A stretch of 64,000 nucleotides of DNA from Brachyhypopomus gauderio (lineage: Eukaryota; Chordata; Actinopteri; Gymnotiformes; Hypopomidae): positions 25,156,178 to 25,220,177 of the forward strand of contig NC_135220.1 in assembly GCF_052324685.1 (NCBI RefSeq), given 5' to 3'. Both the position numbers and the translations under genes were made by a program. The notes beneath the pieces were generated by a model that was not told the DNA's origin, made no database searches, and was given only the letters and a program-made list of their open reading frames with translations. Positions 11,661-37,941 of the stretch are shown piece after piece. Within the stretch, counting starts at the first letter, position 1; every line of letters begins with the position of its first letter.

Positions 11661-13566
11661 AATGTTTCGGAAGAAAACGTGTATTAAAATATTTTGGTTG
11701 TCTGAAAAGAGACATGTCCTTTACACGGTATAAGCTACATATCTAGATAAATCACCAAAACAAAAGACATGTCAGTCAGATCATGAGGGGGTAGGATTTC
11801 GGCAGGCGTTGTAACAGTACTGCCAGAATTATACGCTCCTTACTAATGCAGCCCCTGTTGAACATAGAGACATGTGTAAATACTAAATACTAATCATGGT
11901 GTCAATACTAAATACTAATCATCAAATACCTGCAGACTCACTTATTTACAGCACAACTTTTAATATGAAGGCCTGAAAAACATCCTTAACCAGTCATTAA
12001 GACTTATGCACTTAAAAATTCCTTAAGTATGGGAACAGAATTCATAAGGAAGTTATACATGATTTTGCTCGTTTGACCTGTTCAGACAAGAAGAATTCCT
12101 TTGGCTCTCTTTTGCCATCCTAGAAATAAAAGTGGCTAATACTGAACACTTGAGAACTCTCCAGGATGATACAGAGACCACACGCCTCATCAAGAATCCT
12201 CCAGAAAGATGAGACAAAACCATCAAAGATATGCTCATTATGCATAAGATAAATGATCATTTGGAAAATTAATGGCACTGCAAACGCTCTAGATGTTGCT
12301 CACAGATTTATGAAATAAAAAATCTGAACTTTTCTCAAACAGAGAAATCAGAACTTTCTTTTACTACACACTGTTACTCATGCAGGATCCTATATTACTT
12401 GCAAGAGATTAACGAGAGAAGGCTTACTTATTGATTTGTTGAACACTCTGGAAAGCCTTGAGTACTTCACTGCAATTTAGGTAGTGAAGGTTTTTATTAG
12501 TCTCTATATCTTTTTCTTTAGTACACTTGTTACACACCTGGAATCTTCTTGTGTATGTGTGTGTTCAAATGTAATCATTAGAGCTTACAGAAATAAACAT
12601 TGTATTATATATATAAAATCAATCTCTGTTTTACCCCATCTTGAAAAACATTCCATATAACTGAACATTAGATATGGAAATAGCTAAGACTGGCACAATA
12701 CGGAATGAGAATTACAGCTCTGGGCATGACTTTATTTACTATTTACTGTATGTTAGTGTGATGCTAGATTTCAGCAAATGTTTTGCTTGTTACAATTCAC
12801 CAAAAATACATCTGTTTTACATGCAAAGTTATTCAAACATCTGTGCATGAAAATACATCTAAAGTACAAACATATTCTGTTTACTCCACCAATATACCTG
12901 GCCATGCAAAAGTCTAGGACAGGTCCCACTTATAACATAGACCATAATCAATTAGTTAGTACCTCATTAAAGGAGTGTTCATCTATCTGCAAAATGTACA
13001 TTACATACTGCAACATCATACAGCATATATTAAGCTAATACTGTGCCATTACACTTATTAGCAATACAGTACAAAAGTAATTCTGTGAATCATAGCTTTT
13101 TCTTTTTTAAAAACAACCATTTAAGACTCTTCATTGAAAAGTCACATTGCGCATACCAAACAAAAAGACTATAGATCCTTGTTCCTTGTGCATGTGATAA
13201 ATTACATTCTGCACAGTTACCTCAGGATATGTCAACAGAAAATAACAATCATAGAACAATATATATCTATAGTCACCATGACAACAGTTATCATGATAAG
13301 TGTTAGTATTTCAAAGTGCAAACAGAGCAGAGCTCCTAGGCATGTTAAACCTGATGTGATTCACTAAAATCTGTGCTCGTTATTTAAAAGGACTTCTGAG
13401 TTTAAGGATTTAGCTTTCTGCTAATTCAAAATGTTAAAAACGTTTGACTTTCTTCCTCTCTCTTTCATTTAGAGTGCAGGCACAGTAAGAAATGCACAAA
13501 CATCTCCATCTTCAAGTAGAATCCATGTTGGGCTTTATTTTGGTCTGGAGGTCTGGCTGGCAGCTC

Positions 13567-15675
13567 TCAGGTGATCGGGAGGTTCTTCACAAACTCTCTT
13601 AGTCTCTTGCGGATATTGGAAGGTTGGGAAGCAGCACAGTCCAGCAGTGCCGGACCCATGTGGACATGAAGGTCTTGGCATAGGTGGACAGTGGCCCCGT
13701 CACGCTTCCACCCCTCCCGTGGACCGTACCACTGTTGCTGGAGGTCCCCAGGAGCTACCAGAGCAGAGGGAGCACCTTCTGCTCAACCAGTTGTGGCTTG
13801 CAGGGGTAGAGTTCCCTAACCAGCTCTATAAAAAGAACATTTAAAAGGAACAATGATCAATAAATCAACCCTGGACAGCACTGGGTTATTACAGAAGCAT
13901 TTTCTTAACCTAGAAAGATTTCATTCAATTAAAGTGACAATATTTGGTAACTATGGTAACTCTCTGGAATGATTATTATCAATATTATAAATATTATTAA
14001 TTAATATAGGAATTATAGTATTTCTGGTCAATCTTTTATCTTTTTTATCTCTGGCATCTCTTAGCATATCAGTGGAATGACTTTCTGAAAGAATAGTTTT
14101 TTGATAAATGTATTTGAAATTCATTTTGAACCATGCTCTGTCCTTTAACTACTGGGTCTGGGACTACACTGTGCATGCCCTACTGTAAATACAATGTGTG
14201 GTGCCACACACTGCCCTGTACTCGAGTATTTGTTTACAATATATGTCTACCATCACAGTTTAGATGGTTTTTTATTGCAGTCTGTTTCACCTAAAAGTTT
14301 TGTGAATAAGTTTGTTTAGTGAGTAAACATGGGGCATAGTGGATGGGATAAAAAATCCTCATCATGTATCCAAACATGAATCGCTACCTTGGATTTCAGA
14401 GTGTGGACAGTGTCCCTGATGGTTGCCAGGTCTTTGGCAGGGATGTACTTTTCCACCATCTTATCAAAGTCATGGTGGGAGGACAGGAACAGCAGGATAC
14501 GCCGGCCCAAGCGCCTGAGACGAGGAACAGACCCCAAAACAGGAGAGAACCGAGAGTGAGAGACCCGTAACTCACAGCACACCAACCATTTATCTTACCA
14601 GGGCACAATTTTACAAGGCTGTCTGTGTCTAGAAGACACGATAGTGCTTCTATTACTCTACAATTTAGCAGCATTTGCTGACTTCAGAGTATCACACTAG
14701 GAGACTAAAAGAATCAGTAAAAGATTACTATCTGGGAAACTGAATAAGCTTTGTAGAATTCTCGTTCTGATCCCAGTACTAACCTGGTTTCTTGTGAAGA
14801 GTCCTGTGCCAACTTGGAGACTGACAGGAATAATTCGCGGTGTGACGTCTTTCGCCCCAGACAATAACTGGCCAGCACCAATCTTCTCTACCAAAGTAGC
14901 CAAGTGCCGAGCAGTACACTTTCTTACTGCAGCATTCAGACTTTTAAGGAAAACAGAAGGAAAAAAATTAGGGCATTCAAAAAAATAAGGTAATAACTAT
15001 TAATCCATCCAATCAATGTATACAGTACAACTTTTAGCTTCTATAAAGAAACTTAATACCCTTATGTATGATCTAAGTGCACAATAAAATGATCATATTC
15101 TATTCGATTGCTTAGTTTGCACCAGTTAGTGTACATCCTGTATTTTTTAAACAGAAAATGTTTGTATGTCCTCTGTGAGCTAGCTAACTAGCCTATTTTT
15201 TAAGCATTGTGAAGGGCAGTTTGGATCAGCAGAGCGGAGATGGAACGCAATAAAAATAATATATAAGAGGATAAATAACTAAAAATATTGATATAGGCCA
15301 GGGCAATATTTTGAAAGAACAATGAAGAGGTAAAAACAGCAGCAAAAAACAGCAGCCAAAATTAGTGCTGTGTTAGCTTCTTGTGACTGTTGTTGCTATC
15401 TGAAAGCCACAGTTTAAAGCTCACTGCAGACTAACTGACCAGAGTCCTCCAGCGAGAAGGGCGTTCATGCTCCGAATGGGGGTGCAGTTCTGCACCATGC
15501 TGTCCAGAGCTGTGTCCACGTCCTGCCTGATGAAGCCATTGGACTCCGCTGCTTTGTGGAGGAGGACCTTAGCTGTAACCTCCACTTCCTGGTCCATCCC
15601 TTTCTGCAGGTTGGAGTACAACTCCCTCAAGGACACCACCGCCATGCGGGACACGCCAGAGCGCAGGTTCAGCAC
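13567..15675 (-). pseudogene. TOGARAM-type last-TOG-domain fragment, unit 1
   Basis: Four minus-strand exons resembling the C-terminal TOG domain of TOGARAM1/2 (crescerin/FAM179 family, cilium-associated tubulin-binding proteins): 15440-15675 (HEAT helices with QDVDTALDSMVQNCTP), 14784-14940 (VRKCTARHLATLVEKIGAG), 14388-14514 (RRLGRRILLFL, DKMVEKYIP) and 13567-13825 (ends SNIRKRLREFVKNLPIT, TGA). Introns are kept, so this is not a processed copy. It is broken: exon 2 carries a one-base frame shift between the VTPRIIP stretch and the downstream LAQDSSQET-like stretch, and the last exon has a TAG after LPLLW and a further frame shift. All upstream TOGARAM exons are absent, because the 300 bp before it lead straight to the CEP164 stop codon. 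It probably arrived as a partial gene duplicate and could be transcribed as CEP164 read-through. Confidence 0.8.
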
Positions 15676-15974
15676 CTGCAGGAAAGACGACGTTCAAGCT
15701 CGTTTTAGTCACATCCAACACTGCCACCGCCATCGTAATAAGTATAATCCTCCACTGCAATGTGTTATGTAGGCGGAAATACCTTAATCACTAATTACAG
15801 TTAGATATACCATCTGAATTTCAATTAGATAATGTTTTTATCAAAAAGGAATTTCAAAGTACTATGCTAAATCTGACTTGACTTTGTCAGCAACATCACC
15901 TGTAATGTGTACATGCTGATGGCATGTTTGTATTCTGTCTATCCACTGATGTTTGCACTGGACATACATGGACA

Positions 15975-28226
<12,252 letters not shown>

Positions 28227-28443
28227 GTTGAATGAACATTAAGAAAAAGATTATGTACTATACGAATAACAGTGCAGTAGACAGATCACCTTGCCATATT
28301 GTCTCTAAACTCTCCGTGGTACCGTTCGCTAGGCTAACCTAACTAACTAGCCGATAATAGAATTCCATAGCAATAATAGCGTCCATAGCAACCGTAGCAT
28401 TCCACACAAAGCAACGTTATACCCAAAATACCCAAATACCCAC

Positions 28444-29554
28444 CAGCAGGCTGGAGGTTGACTCGATCCATCTGTTTCAGGACCTCGCCTTGAACATGGG
28501 GCTGAGCAAGGTGTCTCTGCCTCTCCATGTCAGGGCCTAAATGCAAAACACCAACCCAGGGCACAGAGGAATGTGTACTGTTAAGATCATCAGGTCTATA
28601 AGAAGGGCTACAGTGCCATTTGAATTCATTACAATGTTGAAGAATATGTCATGTCATATTTTCTGATAAAACTGGTCAGGTCATGTGCAGAAAGCTGATG
28701 GTTCTGCACCTCTGCCAGACCTTACAAACAAATGTAATAAATGTTTTTTTTCTACTTCATCATGCATGGTTATTTGGTTTGTTGAATACGCATGTAATCT
28801 TCAGTGTTACACAGTACCAGTGTGGAGTGGTCCTTCTACAGGGATGTTAACATGGCCGACATCTGAGGGTCCCGCCGTCCTTCTGTGAGGGAAGGGTGCT
28901 GGTCCACAGGGATCCGCGTGGATCACTGTCTCTTGGGGGTTGTAGGGCACACCTGAAAATCCCACAGTAGGTAAAGTGAAACCCAGCATGCCTCCCAGTG
29001 AGGCTCAAATGCCTTGTACGTGTTTCCCAATGAACAAGTGATTATAACAAGGGCTATGGTGCCATGTGATGTCATTAGAATGTGGGGAGAATGTTTAAGA
29101 ATTTGTGATGTCATGTTAGAAATCTGTTTCTTTTTAAAAGTGTTTATTTTTATTTGCTTTTTCCATGGCCACATGGACAATGTTAAGATTTATGAAAATT
29201 GTGCTGAGTCAAAGAAATCAAAGAAGTAACCCATGCTCCATTAATTATATTATCATGTACACATGAAATACAGAGCTTGACAGTCATCAGTAGAATAAAT
29301 ATACATGTTATTTTTCTGAACCTTAGAAACCTACTATATAAATGTGTATATTTAACTTTTAATTATTATGAATAAGCCTATGGAATCCATACTCATAATA
29401 ACTAATATACTGTCTTACATAGAAGTATAAAATTATGTACAGTATATGAAAATGTATTTTTCTCACCATGAGTGGTAAAACCTGGTGTGTCTATGAAGTG
29501 GTTCTCTTCCTGCCTAGGCCTAGGCTGGTCGGTTCTCCTGGGGTAAAAACTCAT
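28444..29554 (-). CDS. Three upstream coding exons of gene B (possible N-terminal extension)
   Basis: Unit 2 counterpart: exons 29467-29554 (ATG at the high end, MSFYPRRTDQ), 28818-28952 and 28444-28536, same lengths (88, 135, 93 nt) and same phase-1 junctions. Amino-acid changes against unit 1 include Ser to Pro, Ala to Glu, Thr to Ala, Val to Leu and Pro to Arg, with no frame break. Joined to the inner exon 1 acceptor, the reading frame would be 920 codons. Function unknown. Confidence 0.5.
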
Positions 29555-31767
29555 TCTCCACCTGAAAAATAGAAAGAATAGAAAGAGAGAAAGATCTAGA
29601 AAAAATAGAGAGATTTGTTAGTTTTGTATTGGTAGTAATCCAGAGCAAAATGTCTTGCGACTTGTTCTGAGCTTTTCAGCATCAAAACTGAATCCAAACA
29701 TTCCACCTTCCCAACCAAACATTCTAATCCAAACGTTCCAAAGTTGAGTAGCACGTCATATCACAATTTCCTGTTTTTTTTAACCAAAACACCAAATCAG
29801 CCAGGCTGCTACAATAACCTGATGCAGCCTGGCTTGTACCCAAAGGGTTCATACCAGAGACCGTATATATATCAGTAGCGAACCGTGACCATTAAAAGTG
29901 GGCCCGCTCCCCCACCCCCCTTTCCTAATTAACTGCAATAAATAAAAAATAAAAAAACTGAGACAGTACAGCTTTAGAAACGCAATAAACAATAATATAT
30001 GTACTAGATAACTTTTTAAGCAAAATAAGGTTCCAACAAAATAAGGTCCACAACTCCTTGTTCGTCCTTGTAAACAACGCGCACGTCAGCTAATGTCAGC
30101 TAGCGTCACCACAGCGGGCGGAAATGATCATACAGTTAAGCCCGCCCACTAAGAGGGAAGATATGATTGGTCAATTTTACTGTCATTTGAAACTGTTTGG
30201 TGTAGGGATGTTACTATATTTCCGGTTGGTATGCGGAAGCCTATGGCCGAGCCTAAATTCACAAGGTGCCTCTTGGAGTTCCCGTCAACGATGTGCGTCG
30301 TATTGTCAGAGCATCAAGTACAACGCCACAGAGTAAACTTGAAAAGGGTTTCAAGTTCTACGTTTCATCCTACCTCTGAAATTTTGAAGGTAAGTGGCTG
30401 ACGCTAGTTAGCTAGCTAGCCTGAGGTGGCAGTCTAATGAAGTGATGTTGTTTTTAGTAACGAACCAACCTGTCCTAGTACTAGAAATGCCTTTTAAAAA
30501 CATGTTTGTATTTCTGATGGAAGTATCAGGCAAAAGTAAGGCTAACGAGATAACAGTGAGGGCTCACTGCTACAGATCTATGAAGAAAACAGATACGCCA
30601 CACCAGCTGAGAGTAGGACTGGTTAAAATGACACGAGTTCTGTTCAGTGTCACGTTCAAAGTTCTGTTGAACAAGTTCAAAAGTTAGTTCAGCACAAGTT
30701 CAATCTTTTATCCTTGCTCTTACCTCACGTAAGCTGTGATAACCATAGGCATTGGTTTTCAAAGCTTACAATGGTAGCCAAATGCAGAGTAGCTGAGTGG
30801 GCATCATTAGCAGTCTATTTTGCCTATAGTAAACAAATGGGAGTTTATTTTACAGTTCGAGCTATTGTTATCTACCTCTATGACTCAAAAGCAGAATATA
30901 GTCCACCTCAGCTATTCTTCGAACTGCATTTTCTAAAATCTGTCAATCTGTCTTTCAAATCTTTCATCTTAACTTCTTTATTAACATATGGCTTCAACAC
31001 TTACACCTATTAAGATATTCTGATAACACTCTTCAAGAAGCAGTTGAAGTAAAACCTGCATTGTTCTGTTGTTTGTGGTGGAAACAACAAAATAATATAA
31101 ATATAAGTAGGCCTGTTTCACTCCTATGTGTAAGCATTTCATCTGGAGTGAAAATGAAGTTTAAATCTAAAATATATTCAGTTTATAGTTGCTCAGTGAA
31201 CTAGTAGATTGAACCATGCACAGCACTGTAGAATAGAAAGACAGTATAGCCAAGTGTTTTAAGAGTGATGCAAAACAGCACAAACGTTACATGAGACAAT
31301 GGACAAGTGACATTCACCACCAACAACATGATGGGACAGATATTGCGCCTATTGACATTGCTGAAGTCTTCTTTTCAAGATATTAAATTTTGCCTCTTGT
31401 GTATCTCAGATGACATTACGTGATTCAATGCCAGTTGATTTTGTACGTGCTCATACAGCGCCATCTGTTGTCCATTAAACGTGCTGCCTGTTGTCAAGCA
31501 AGGACTTGTGTCTCGTCCTTCACGCTGCACCCGACGTCACAACTGTCAACATAAAATCATAACTGTAATCAGCAAATGTTTAAACAGCTTAAAGCAAAAC
31601 ATATTAAATCTTCACAACAATAAAGTGACTTTATTGAGAGCTAATAAATCATGATAAATTACTTGTTTATTTAGAGTTGTGGTTGCTCCTGAACTAAGAG
31701 TAAAATATGATAGCAGCCAAAAACCCAAACCCAAATGATCAAGTACAGTACCAGGACATAAGATGTT

Positions 31768-32227
31768 TGAACTGCTGCCCTCGGACAGACGTTACACCTC
31801 AAAACAAGAACAAACGGTTTGAGAGAGTTTTTATAACAGGGCCATATCCCTATTAAACAAACACTATAGAGTTTTTATAACAGGGCCATATCCCTATTAA
31901 ACAAACACTATAGAGTTCATCGGTAGGCAGATGTTTTGTCTGCCTACAGGGACAAGTGCAATAACCGATGCTGCTAAAATACAATGTGCAATAATTGATG
32001 CTGCAAATGTTAATAGCAGAGCTTAGTGTGTATATAGGAGAGCTTAGATAATTTATGCTCATGCCCTGTATAGTTAATCATAGCTCTTAATCTGTTATTT
32101 AAACTGTTTATATTTAAAACTTTTCTATTTGCACCAAGGGGGGAGGGGGGAGGGGCTGTAAGCCAATTTCATTGCGCAAATGTACACGTACAGTGTGTAA
32201 TGACAATAAAGGTTCATTTTATTTCAA
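31768..32227 (+). mobile_element. LINE 3' end fragment, unit 2
   Basis: Unit 2 copy, with an exact 44-bp tandem duplication (31827-31870 and 31871-31914) that unit 1 lacks and unit 3 shares. Confidence 0.6.
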
Positions 32228-34843
32228 ACCCTCTCTCATCTCCCTCTCTAATCTCTCTCTCTCTCATCTCTCTCCCTGTCTCACTCACTCATCCTTTTCT
32301 CCAGCTCGTCCCGCGTCTCCCCAGGAACTCAGGAATCAGGAACTCCTAGGAATGTTATCCAATTATGGTATGAGCATAAACTGTAGACTCTAAAGGTAAA
32401 AACTGATTTAAAAATTTTGGTTTTTTACATTTTCAGGTGGGTCCATTTTCCCACTATATCATTGTGCCCATGCCATATATGACCTATATTGCTAGAACTC
32501 ATAAACCATGTAAGCGATCAACTCCCAATTTGAAAGCCTTTTATAGCCTGAGGTCCTTGTGAGGTATGCCAAGTCTGTTTCAAATTGGCCTATCGGGGGC
32601 GCTACAGTACCCAAAAACCTTAGAAATCATTTAAACTCATGCTGCAATCTTGTTATGCAGAATACAGACAAGTAATGGGTCATGTATGATTCAGATCAAT
32701 GTGTTCTATAACATTGAAATTACATCTCATAACAAAGTGCACTGCCTGACCAGAAATGAACCTTTTAATTCACCAAAATGTCCTATTTCATTTCTGAGAT
32801 TAATGAGATATCAGTATGGTTGTACTTGGGCTCCATCTAGTGGCCAAATTCCAGAACTGACTGAAAACTATTGCTCACAGGAAATACCACACAAACACAC
32901 CACAAAGCCGATCTCAGCATGTGATTTAGTTCTGTGATCTAAATCATTTTGCCAATACAATTAATTTTGAACCTTTTGGGCCTTTAGTGCATCAATGGAA
33001 TCTTTTTTTGCACATTGATTTATTTAAGCATTTTTTCCACTGAAACAGCTTCTTTTCACTTTTGGGTCTAAAGGACCTTTTGGGCTTCTTTTTGCCTATT
33101 GAGGCCAAAATGCCTAGTCGTGTGTGAACCCGCCAATCGCCGCTTGCAGCTATATTTGCATTTGCAACTGTTGCTTCTTTCATCATAGCTTGAAAAAAAT
33201 GTTTCGGAAGAAAACGTGTATTAAAATATTTTGGTTGTCTGAAAAGAGACATGTCCTTTACACGGTATAAGCTACATATCTAGATAAATCACCAAAACAA
33301 AAGACATGTCAGTCAGATCATGAGGGGGTAGGATTTCGGCAGGCGTTGTAACAGTACTGCCAGAATTATACGCTCCTTACTAATGCAGCCCCTGTTGAAC
33401 ATAGAGACATGTGTAAATACTAAATACTAATCATGGTGTCAATACTAAATACTAATCATCAAATACCTGCAGACTCACTTATTTACAGCACAACTTTTAA
33501 TATGAAGGCCTGAAAAACATCCTTAACCAGTCATTAAGACTTATGCACTTAAAAATTCCTTAAGTATGGGAACAGAATTCATAAGGAAGTTATACATGAT
33601 TTTGCTCGTTTGACCTGTTCAGACAAGAAGAATTCCTTTGGCTCTCTTTTGCCATCCTAGAAATAAAAGTGGCTAATACTGAACACTTGAGAACTCTCCA
33701 GGATGATACAGAGACCACACGCCTCATCAAGAATCCTCCAGAAAGATGAGACAAAACCATCAAAGATATGCTCATTATGCATAAGATAAATGATCATTTG
33801 GAAAATTAATGGCACTGCAAACGCTCTAGATGTTGCTCACAGATTTATGAAATAAAAAATCTGAACTTTTCTCAAACAGAGAAATCAGAACTTTCTTTTA
33901 CTACACACTGTTACTCATGCAGGATCCTATATTACTTGCAAGAGATTAACGAGAGAAGGCTTACTTATTGATTTGTTGAACACTCTGGAAAGCCTTGAGT
34001 ACTTCACTGCAATTTAGGTAGTGAAGGTTTTTATTAGTCTCTATATCTTTTTCTTTAGTACACTTGTTACACACCTGGAATCTTCTTGTGTATGTGTGTG
34101 TTCAAATGTAATCATTAGAGCTTACAGAAATAAACATTGTATTATATATATAAAATCAATCTCTGTTTTACCCCATCTTGAAAAACATTCCATATAACTG
34201 AACATTAGATATGGAAATAGCTAAGACTGGCACAATACGGAATGAGAATTACAGCTCTGGGCATGACTTTATTTACTATTTACTGTATGTTAGTGTGATG
34301 CTAGATTTCAGCAAATGTTTTGCTTGTTACAATTCACCAAAAATACATCTGTTTTACATGCAAAGTTATTCAAACATCTGTGCATGAAAATACATCTAAA
34401 GTACAAACATATTCTGTTTACTCCACCAATATACCTGGCCATGCAAAAGTCTAGGACAGGTCCCACTTATAACATAGACCATAATCAATTAGTTAGTACC
34501 TCATTAAAGGAGTGTTCATCTATCTGCAAAATGTACATTACATACTGCAACATCATACAGCATATATTAAGCTAATACTGTGCCATTACACTTATTAGCA
34601 ATACAGTACAAAAGTAATTCTGTGAATCATAGCTTTTTCTTTTTTAAAAACAACCATTTAAGACTCTTCATTGAAAAGTCACATTGCGCATACCAAACAA
34701 AAAGACTATAGATCCTTGTTCCTTGTGCATGTGATAAATTACATTCTGCACAGTTACCTCAGGATATGTCAACAGAAAATAACAATCATAGAACAATATA
34801 TATCTATAGTCACCATGACAACAGTTATCATGATAAGTGTTAG

Positions 34844-35571
34844 TGTCAGGGCAGGCCCCAGCGCTGCCCCGCCCGTGACCACCAGAGGGCGCTCACGGTC
34901 CCCCGTCAGGGCAGGTCCCTCCTCTACGCATGCCATGCATACCAGAAGGCGTGCGCATTCCACAACACGCAATCAGCAAAGATGAGCCGCAGCCGGATTT
35001 CATCCTTCTTAAGGAAGCCGGCTGCGACTCGTCTTTGCTGAGTTGTTTGGTCTTTTCAAGCGGTCAGCCGGTATCGTGGTTTTCCTTACGTTACTCTCTC
35101 TCGTCCTGCTCTGCAGTGTTTTCTCTTCGCTCTCCTGCGTCCTTTGGACCATTCTCAAGTTTTCCCCCCGCTATATTCTTCCTATCCAGTTTTTTGTTTT
35201 AGTTAGGAAAGGTTTTGTTTTTTGCCACGTTTGGCTTTATGGTCAGCCCTTCCCTGGCAGTTTGTTTCCCTTGCCTTCTCTCTCTCTCTCGTATTCGCGT
35301 TGAGCTTTTCCGCGTCTTTCTGTTGTCATTCTGATTTGGTTTTCCTTTCTTTTAGTATTTACTGCGCGTCGAGTTCCCTCCGCGTTATTTCTCAGTTCAC
35401 TGTGTTTTACCCTTCATTATATTTAACTGTAGGGTTTTTCTTTTTCTCTTTTCCCGCACTCCTTTTGGCGGAGGTTTCAGTTCTTTGTTTTTGTTTGTTT
35501 ATGGTTCGGCTTTTGGGTCCCTTTAGTCTAACACCAAGCAGTGTGTGCCCGTGCGCACCACCTGCCTTACA
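34844..35571. mobile_element. Solo LTR of an LTR retrotransposon, private to unit 2
   Basis: A 728-bp fossil LTR that begins TGTCAGG and ends CCTTACA, flanked by an exact 5-bp duplication GTTAG (34839-34843 and 35572-35576). Units 1 and 3 have the single-copy site. There is no internal region, so it is a solo LTR, left by LTR-LTR recombination. A 23-bp near-perfect inverted repeat lies at about 34975-35040. Family not determined (Gypsy-like ends are plausible). It is younger than the tandem duplication or was lost from the sisters; the clean empty sites favour the former. Confidence 0.82.
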
Positions 35572-35832
35572 GTTAGTATTTCAAAGTGCAAACAGAGCAG
35601 AGCTCCTAGGCATGTTAAACCTGATGTGATTCACTAAAATCTGTGCTCGTTATTTAAAAGGACTTCTGAGTTTAAGGATTTAGCTTTCTGCTAATTCAAA
35701 ATGTTAAAAACGTTTGACTTCCTCTCTCTTTCATTTAGAGTGCAGGCACAGTAAGAAATGCACAAACATCTCCATCTTCAAGTAGAATCCATGTTGGGCT
35801 TTATTTTGGTCTGGAGGTCTGGCTGGCAGCTC

Positions 35833-37941
35833 TCAGGTGATCGGGAGGTTCTTCACAAACTCTCTTAGTCTCTTGCGGATATTGGAAGGTTGGGAAGCAG
35901 CGCAGTCCAGCAGTGCCGGACCCATGTGGACATGAAGGGCTTGGCATAGGTGGACAGTGGCCCCGTCACGCTTCCACCCCTCCCGTGGACCGTACCACTG
36001 TTGCTGGAGGTCCCCAGGAGCTACCAGAGCAGAGGGAGCACCTTCTGCTCAACCAGTTGTGGCTTGCAGGGGTAGAGTTCCCTAACCAGCTCTATAAAAA
36101 GAACATTTAAAAGGAACAATGATCAATAAATCAACCCTGGACAGCACTGGGTTATTACAGAAGCATTTTCTTAACCTAGAAAGATTTCATTCAATTAAAG
36201 TGACAATATTTGGTAACTATGGTAACTCTCTGGAATGATTATTATCAATATTATAAATATTATTAATTAATATAGGAATTATAGTATTTCTGGTCAATCT
36301 TTTATCTTTTTTATCTCTGGCATCTCTTAGCATATCAGTGGAATGACTTTCTGAAAGAATAGTTTTTTGATAAATGTATTTGAAATTCATTTTGAACCAT
36401 GCTCTGTCCTTTAACTACTGGGTCTGGGACTACACTGTGCATGCCCTACTGTAAATACAATGTGTGGTGCCACACACTGCCCTGTACTCGAGTATTTGTT
36501 TACAATATATGTCTACCATCACAGTTTAGATGGTTTTTTATTGCAGTCTGTTTCACCTAAAAGTTTTGTGAATAAGTTTGTTTAGTGAGTAAACATGGGG
36601 CATAGTGGATGGGATAAAAAATCCTCATCATGTATCCAAACATGAATCGCTACCTTGGATTTCAGAGTGTGGACAGTGTCCCTGATGGTTGCCAGGTCTT
36701 TGGCAGGGATGTACTTTTCCACCATCTTATCAAAGTCATGGTGCGAGGACAGGAACAGCAGGATACGCCGGCCCAAGCGCCTGAGACGAGGAACAGACCC
36801 CAAAACAGGAGAGAACCGAGAGTGAGAGACCCGTAACTCACAGCACACCAACCATTTATCTTACCAGGGCACAATTTTACAAAGCTGTCTGTGTCTAGAA
36901 GACACGATAGTGCTTCTATTACTCTACAATTTAGCAGCATTTGCTGACTTCAGAGTATCACACTAGGAGACTAAAAGAATCAGTAAAAGATTACTATCTG
37001 GGAAACTGAATAAGCTTTGTAGAATTCTCGTTCTGATCCCAGTACTAACCTGGTTTCTTGTGAAGAGTCCTGTGCCAACTTGGAGACTGACAGGAATAAT
37101 TCGCGGTGTGACGTCTTTCGCCCCAGACAATAACTGGCCAGCACCAATCTTCTCTACCAAAGTAGCCAAGTGCCGAGCAGTACACTTTCTTACTGCAGCA
37201 TTCAGACTTTTAAGGAAAACAGAAGGAAAAAAATTAGGGCATTCAAAAAAATAAGGTAATAACTATTAATCCATCCAATCAATGTATACAGTACAACTTT
37301 TAGCTTCTATAAAGAAACTTGATACCCTTATGTATGATCTAAGTGCACAATAAAATGATCATATTCTATTCGATTGCTTAGTTTGCACCAGTTAGTGTAC
37401 ATCCTGTATTTTTTAAACAGAAAATGTTTGTATGTCCTCTGTGAGCTAGCTAACTAGCCTATTTTTTAAGCATTGTGAAGGGCAGTTTGGATCAGCAGAG
37501 CGGAGATGGAACGCAATAAAAATAATATATAAGAGGATAAATAACTAAAAATATTGATATAGGCCAGGGCAATATTTTGAAAGAACAATGAAGAGGTAAA
37601 AACAGCAGCAAAAAACAGCAGCCAAAATTAGTGCTGTGTTAGCTTCTTGTGACTGTTGTTGCTATCTGAAAGCCACAGTTTAAAGCTCACTGCAGACTAA
37701 CTGACCAGAGTCCTCCAGCGAGAAGGGCGTTCATGCTCCGAATGGGGGTGCAGTTCTGCACCATGCTGTCCAGAGCTGTGTCCACGTCCTGCCTGATGAA
37801 GCCATTGGACTCCGCTGCTTTGTGGAGGAGGACCTTAGCTGTAACCTCCACTTCCTGGTCCATCCCTTTCTGCAGGTTGGAGTACAACTCCCTCAAGGAC
37901 ACCACCGCCATGCGGGACACGCCAGAGCGCAGGTTCAGCAC
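35833..37941 (-). pseudogene. TOGARAM-type last-TOG-domain fragment, unit 2
   Basis: Unit 2 copy of the four-exon fragment: exons near 37706-37941, 37050-37206, 36654-36780 and 35833-36091. It shares the exon 2 frame shift and last-exon disablements of unit 1, so these predate the tandem duplication. No sign that this copy is repaired. Confidence 0.78.

Larger units (their letters stand above)
7660..13566. other. Intergenic region between genes, unit 1
   Basis: Holds the promoter-like island (8160-8485), a LINE 3' end (9855-10264), the broken Ig constant exon (10342-10630) and an unclassified repeat (10915-11660). In 8490-9850 and 11660-13566 I see only AT-rich DNA with short chance frames and no gene. 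Confidence 0.6.
29555..35832. other. Intergenic region between genes, unit 2
   Basis: As in unit 1 but without the Ig exon, with the solo LTR at 34844-35571, and with a patch at about 30230-30285 whose sequence (beginning GCGGAAGCCTATGGCCGAG) differs from units 1 and 3. No gene recognised. Confidence 0.6.

Noticed and set aside
13940-13965. RFX X-box in GGTAACTATGGTAAC, as expected for ciliary genes
   Set aside because: The half sites are in direct rather than inverted order, and the site lies downstream of the genes. A weaker candidate near 6480-6500 also fails the consensus.
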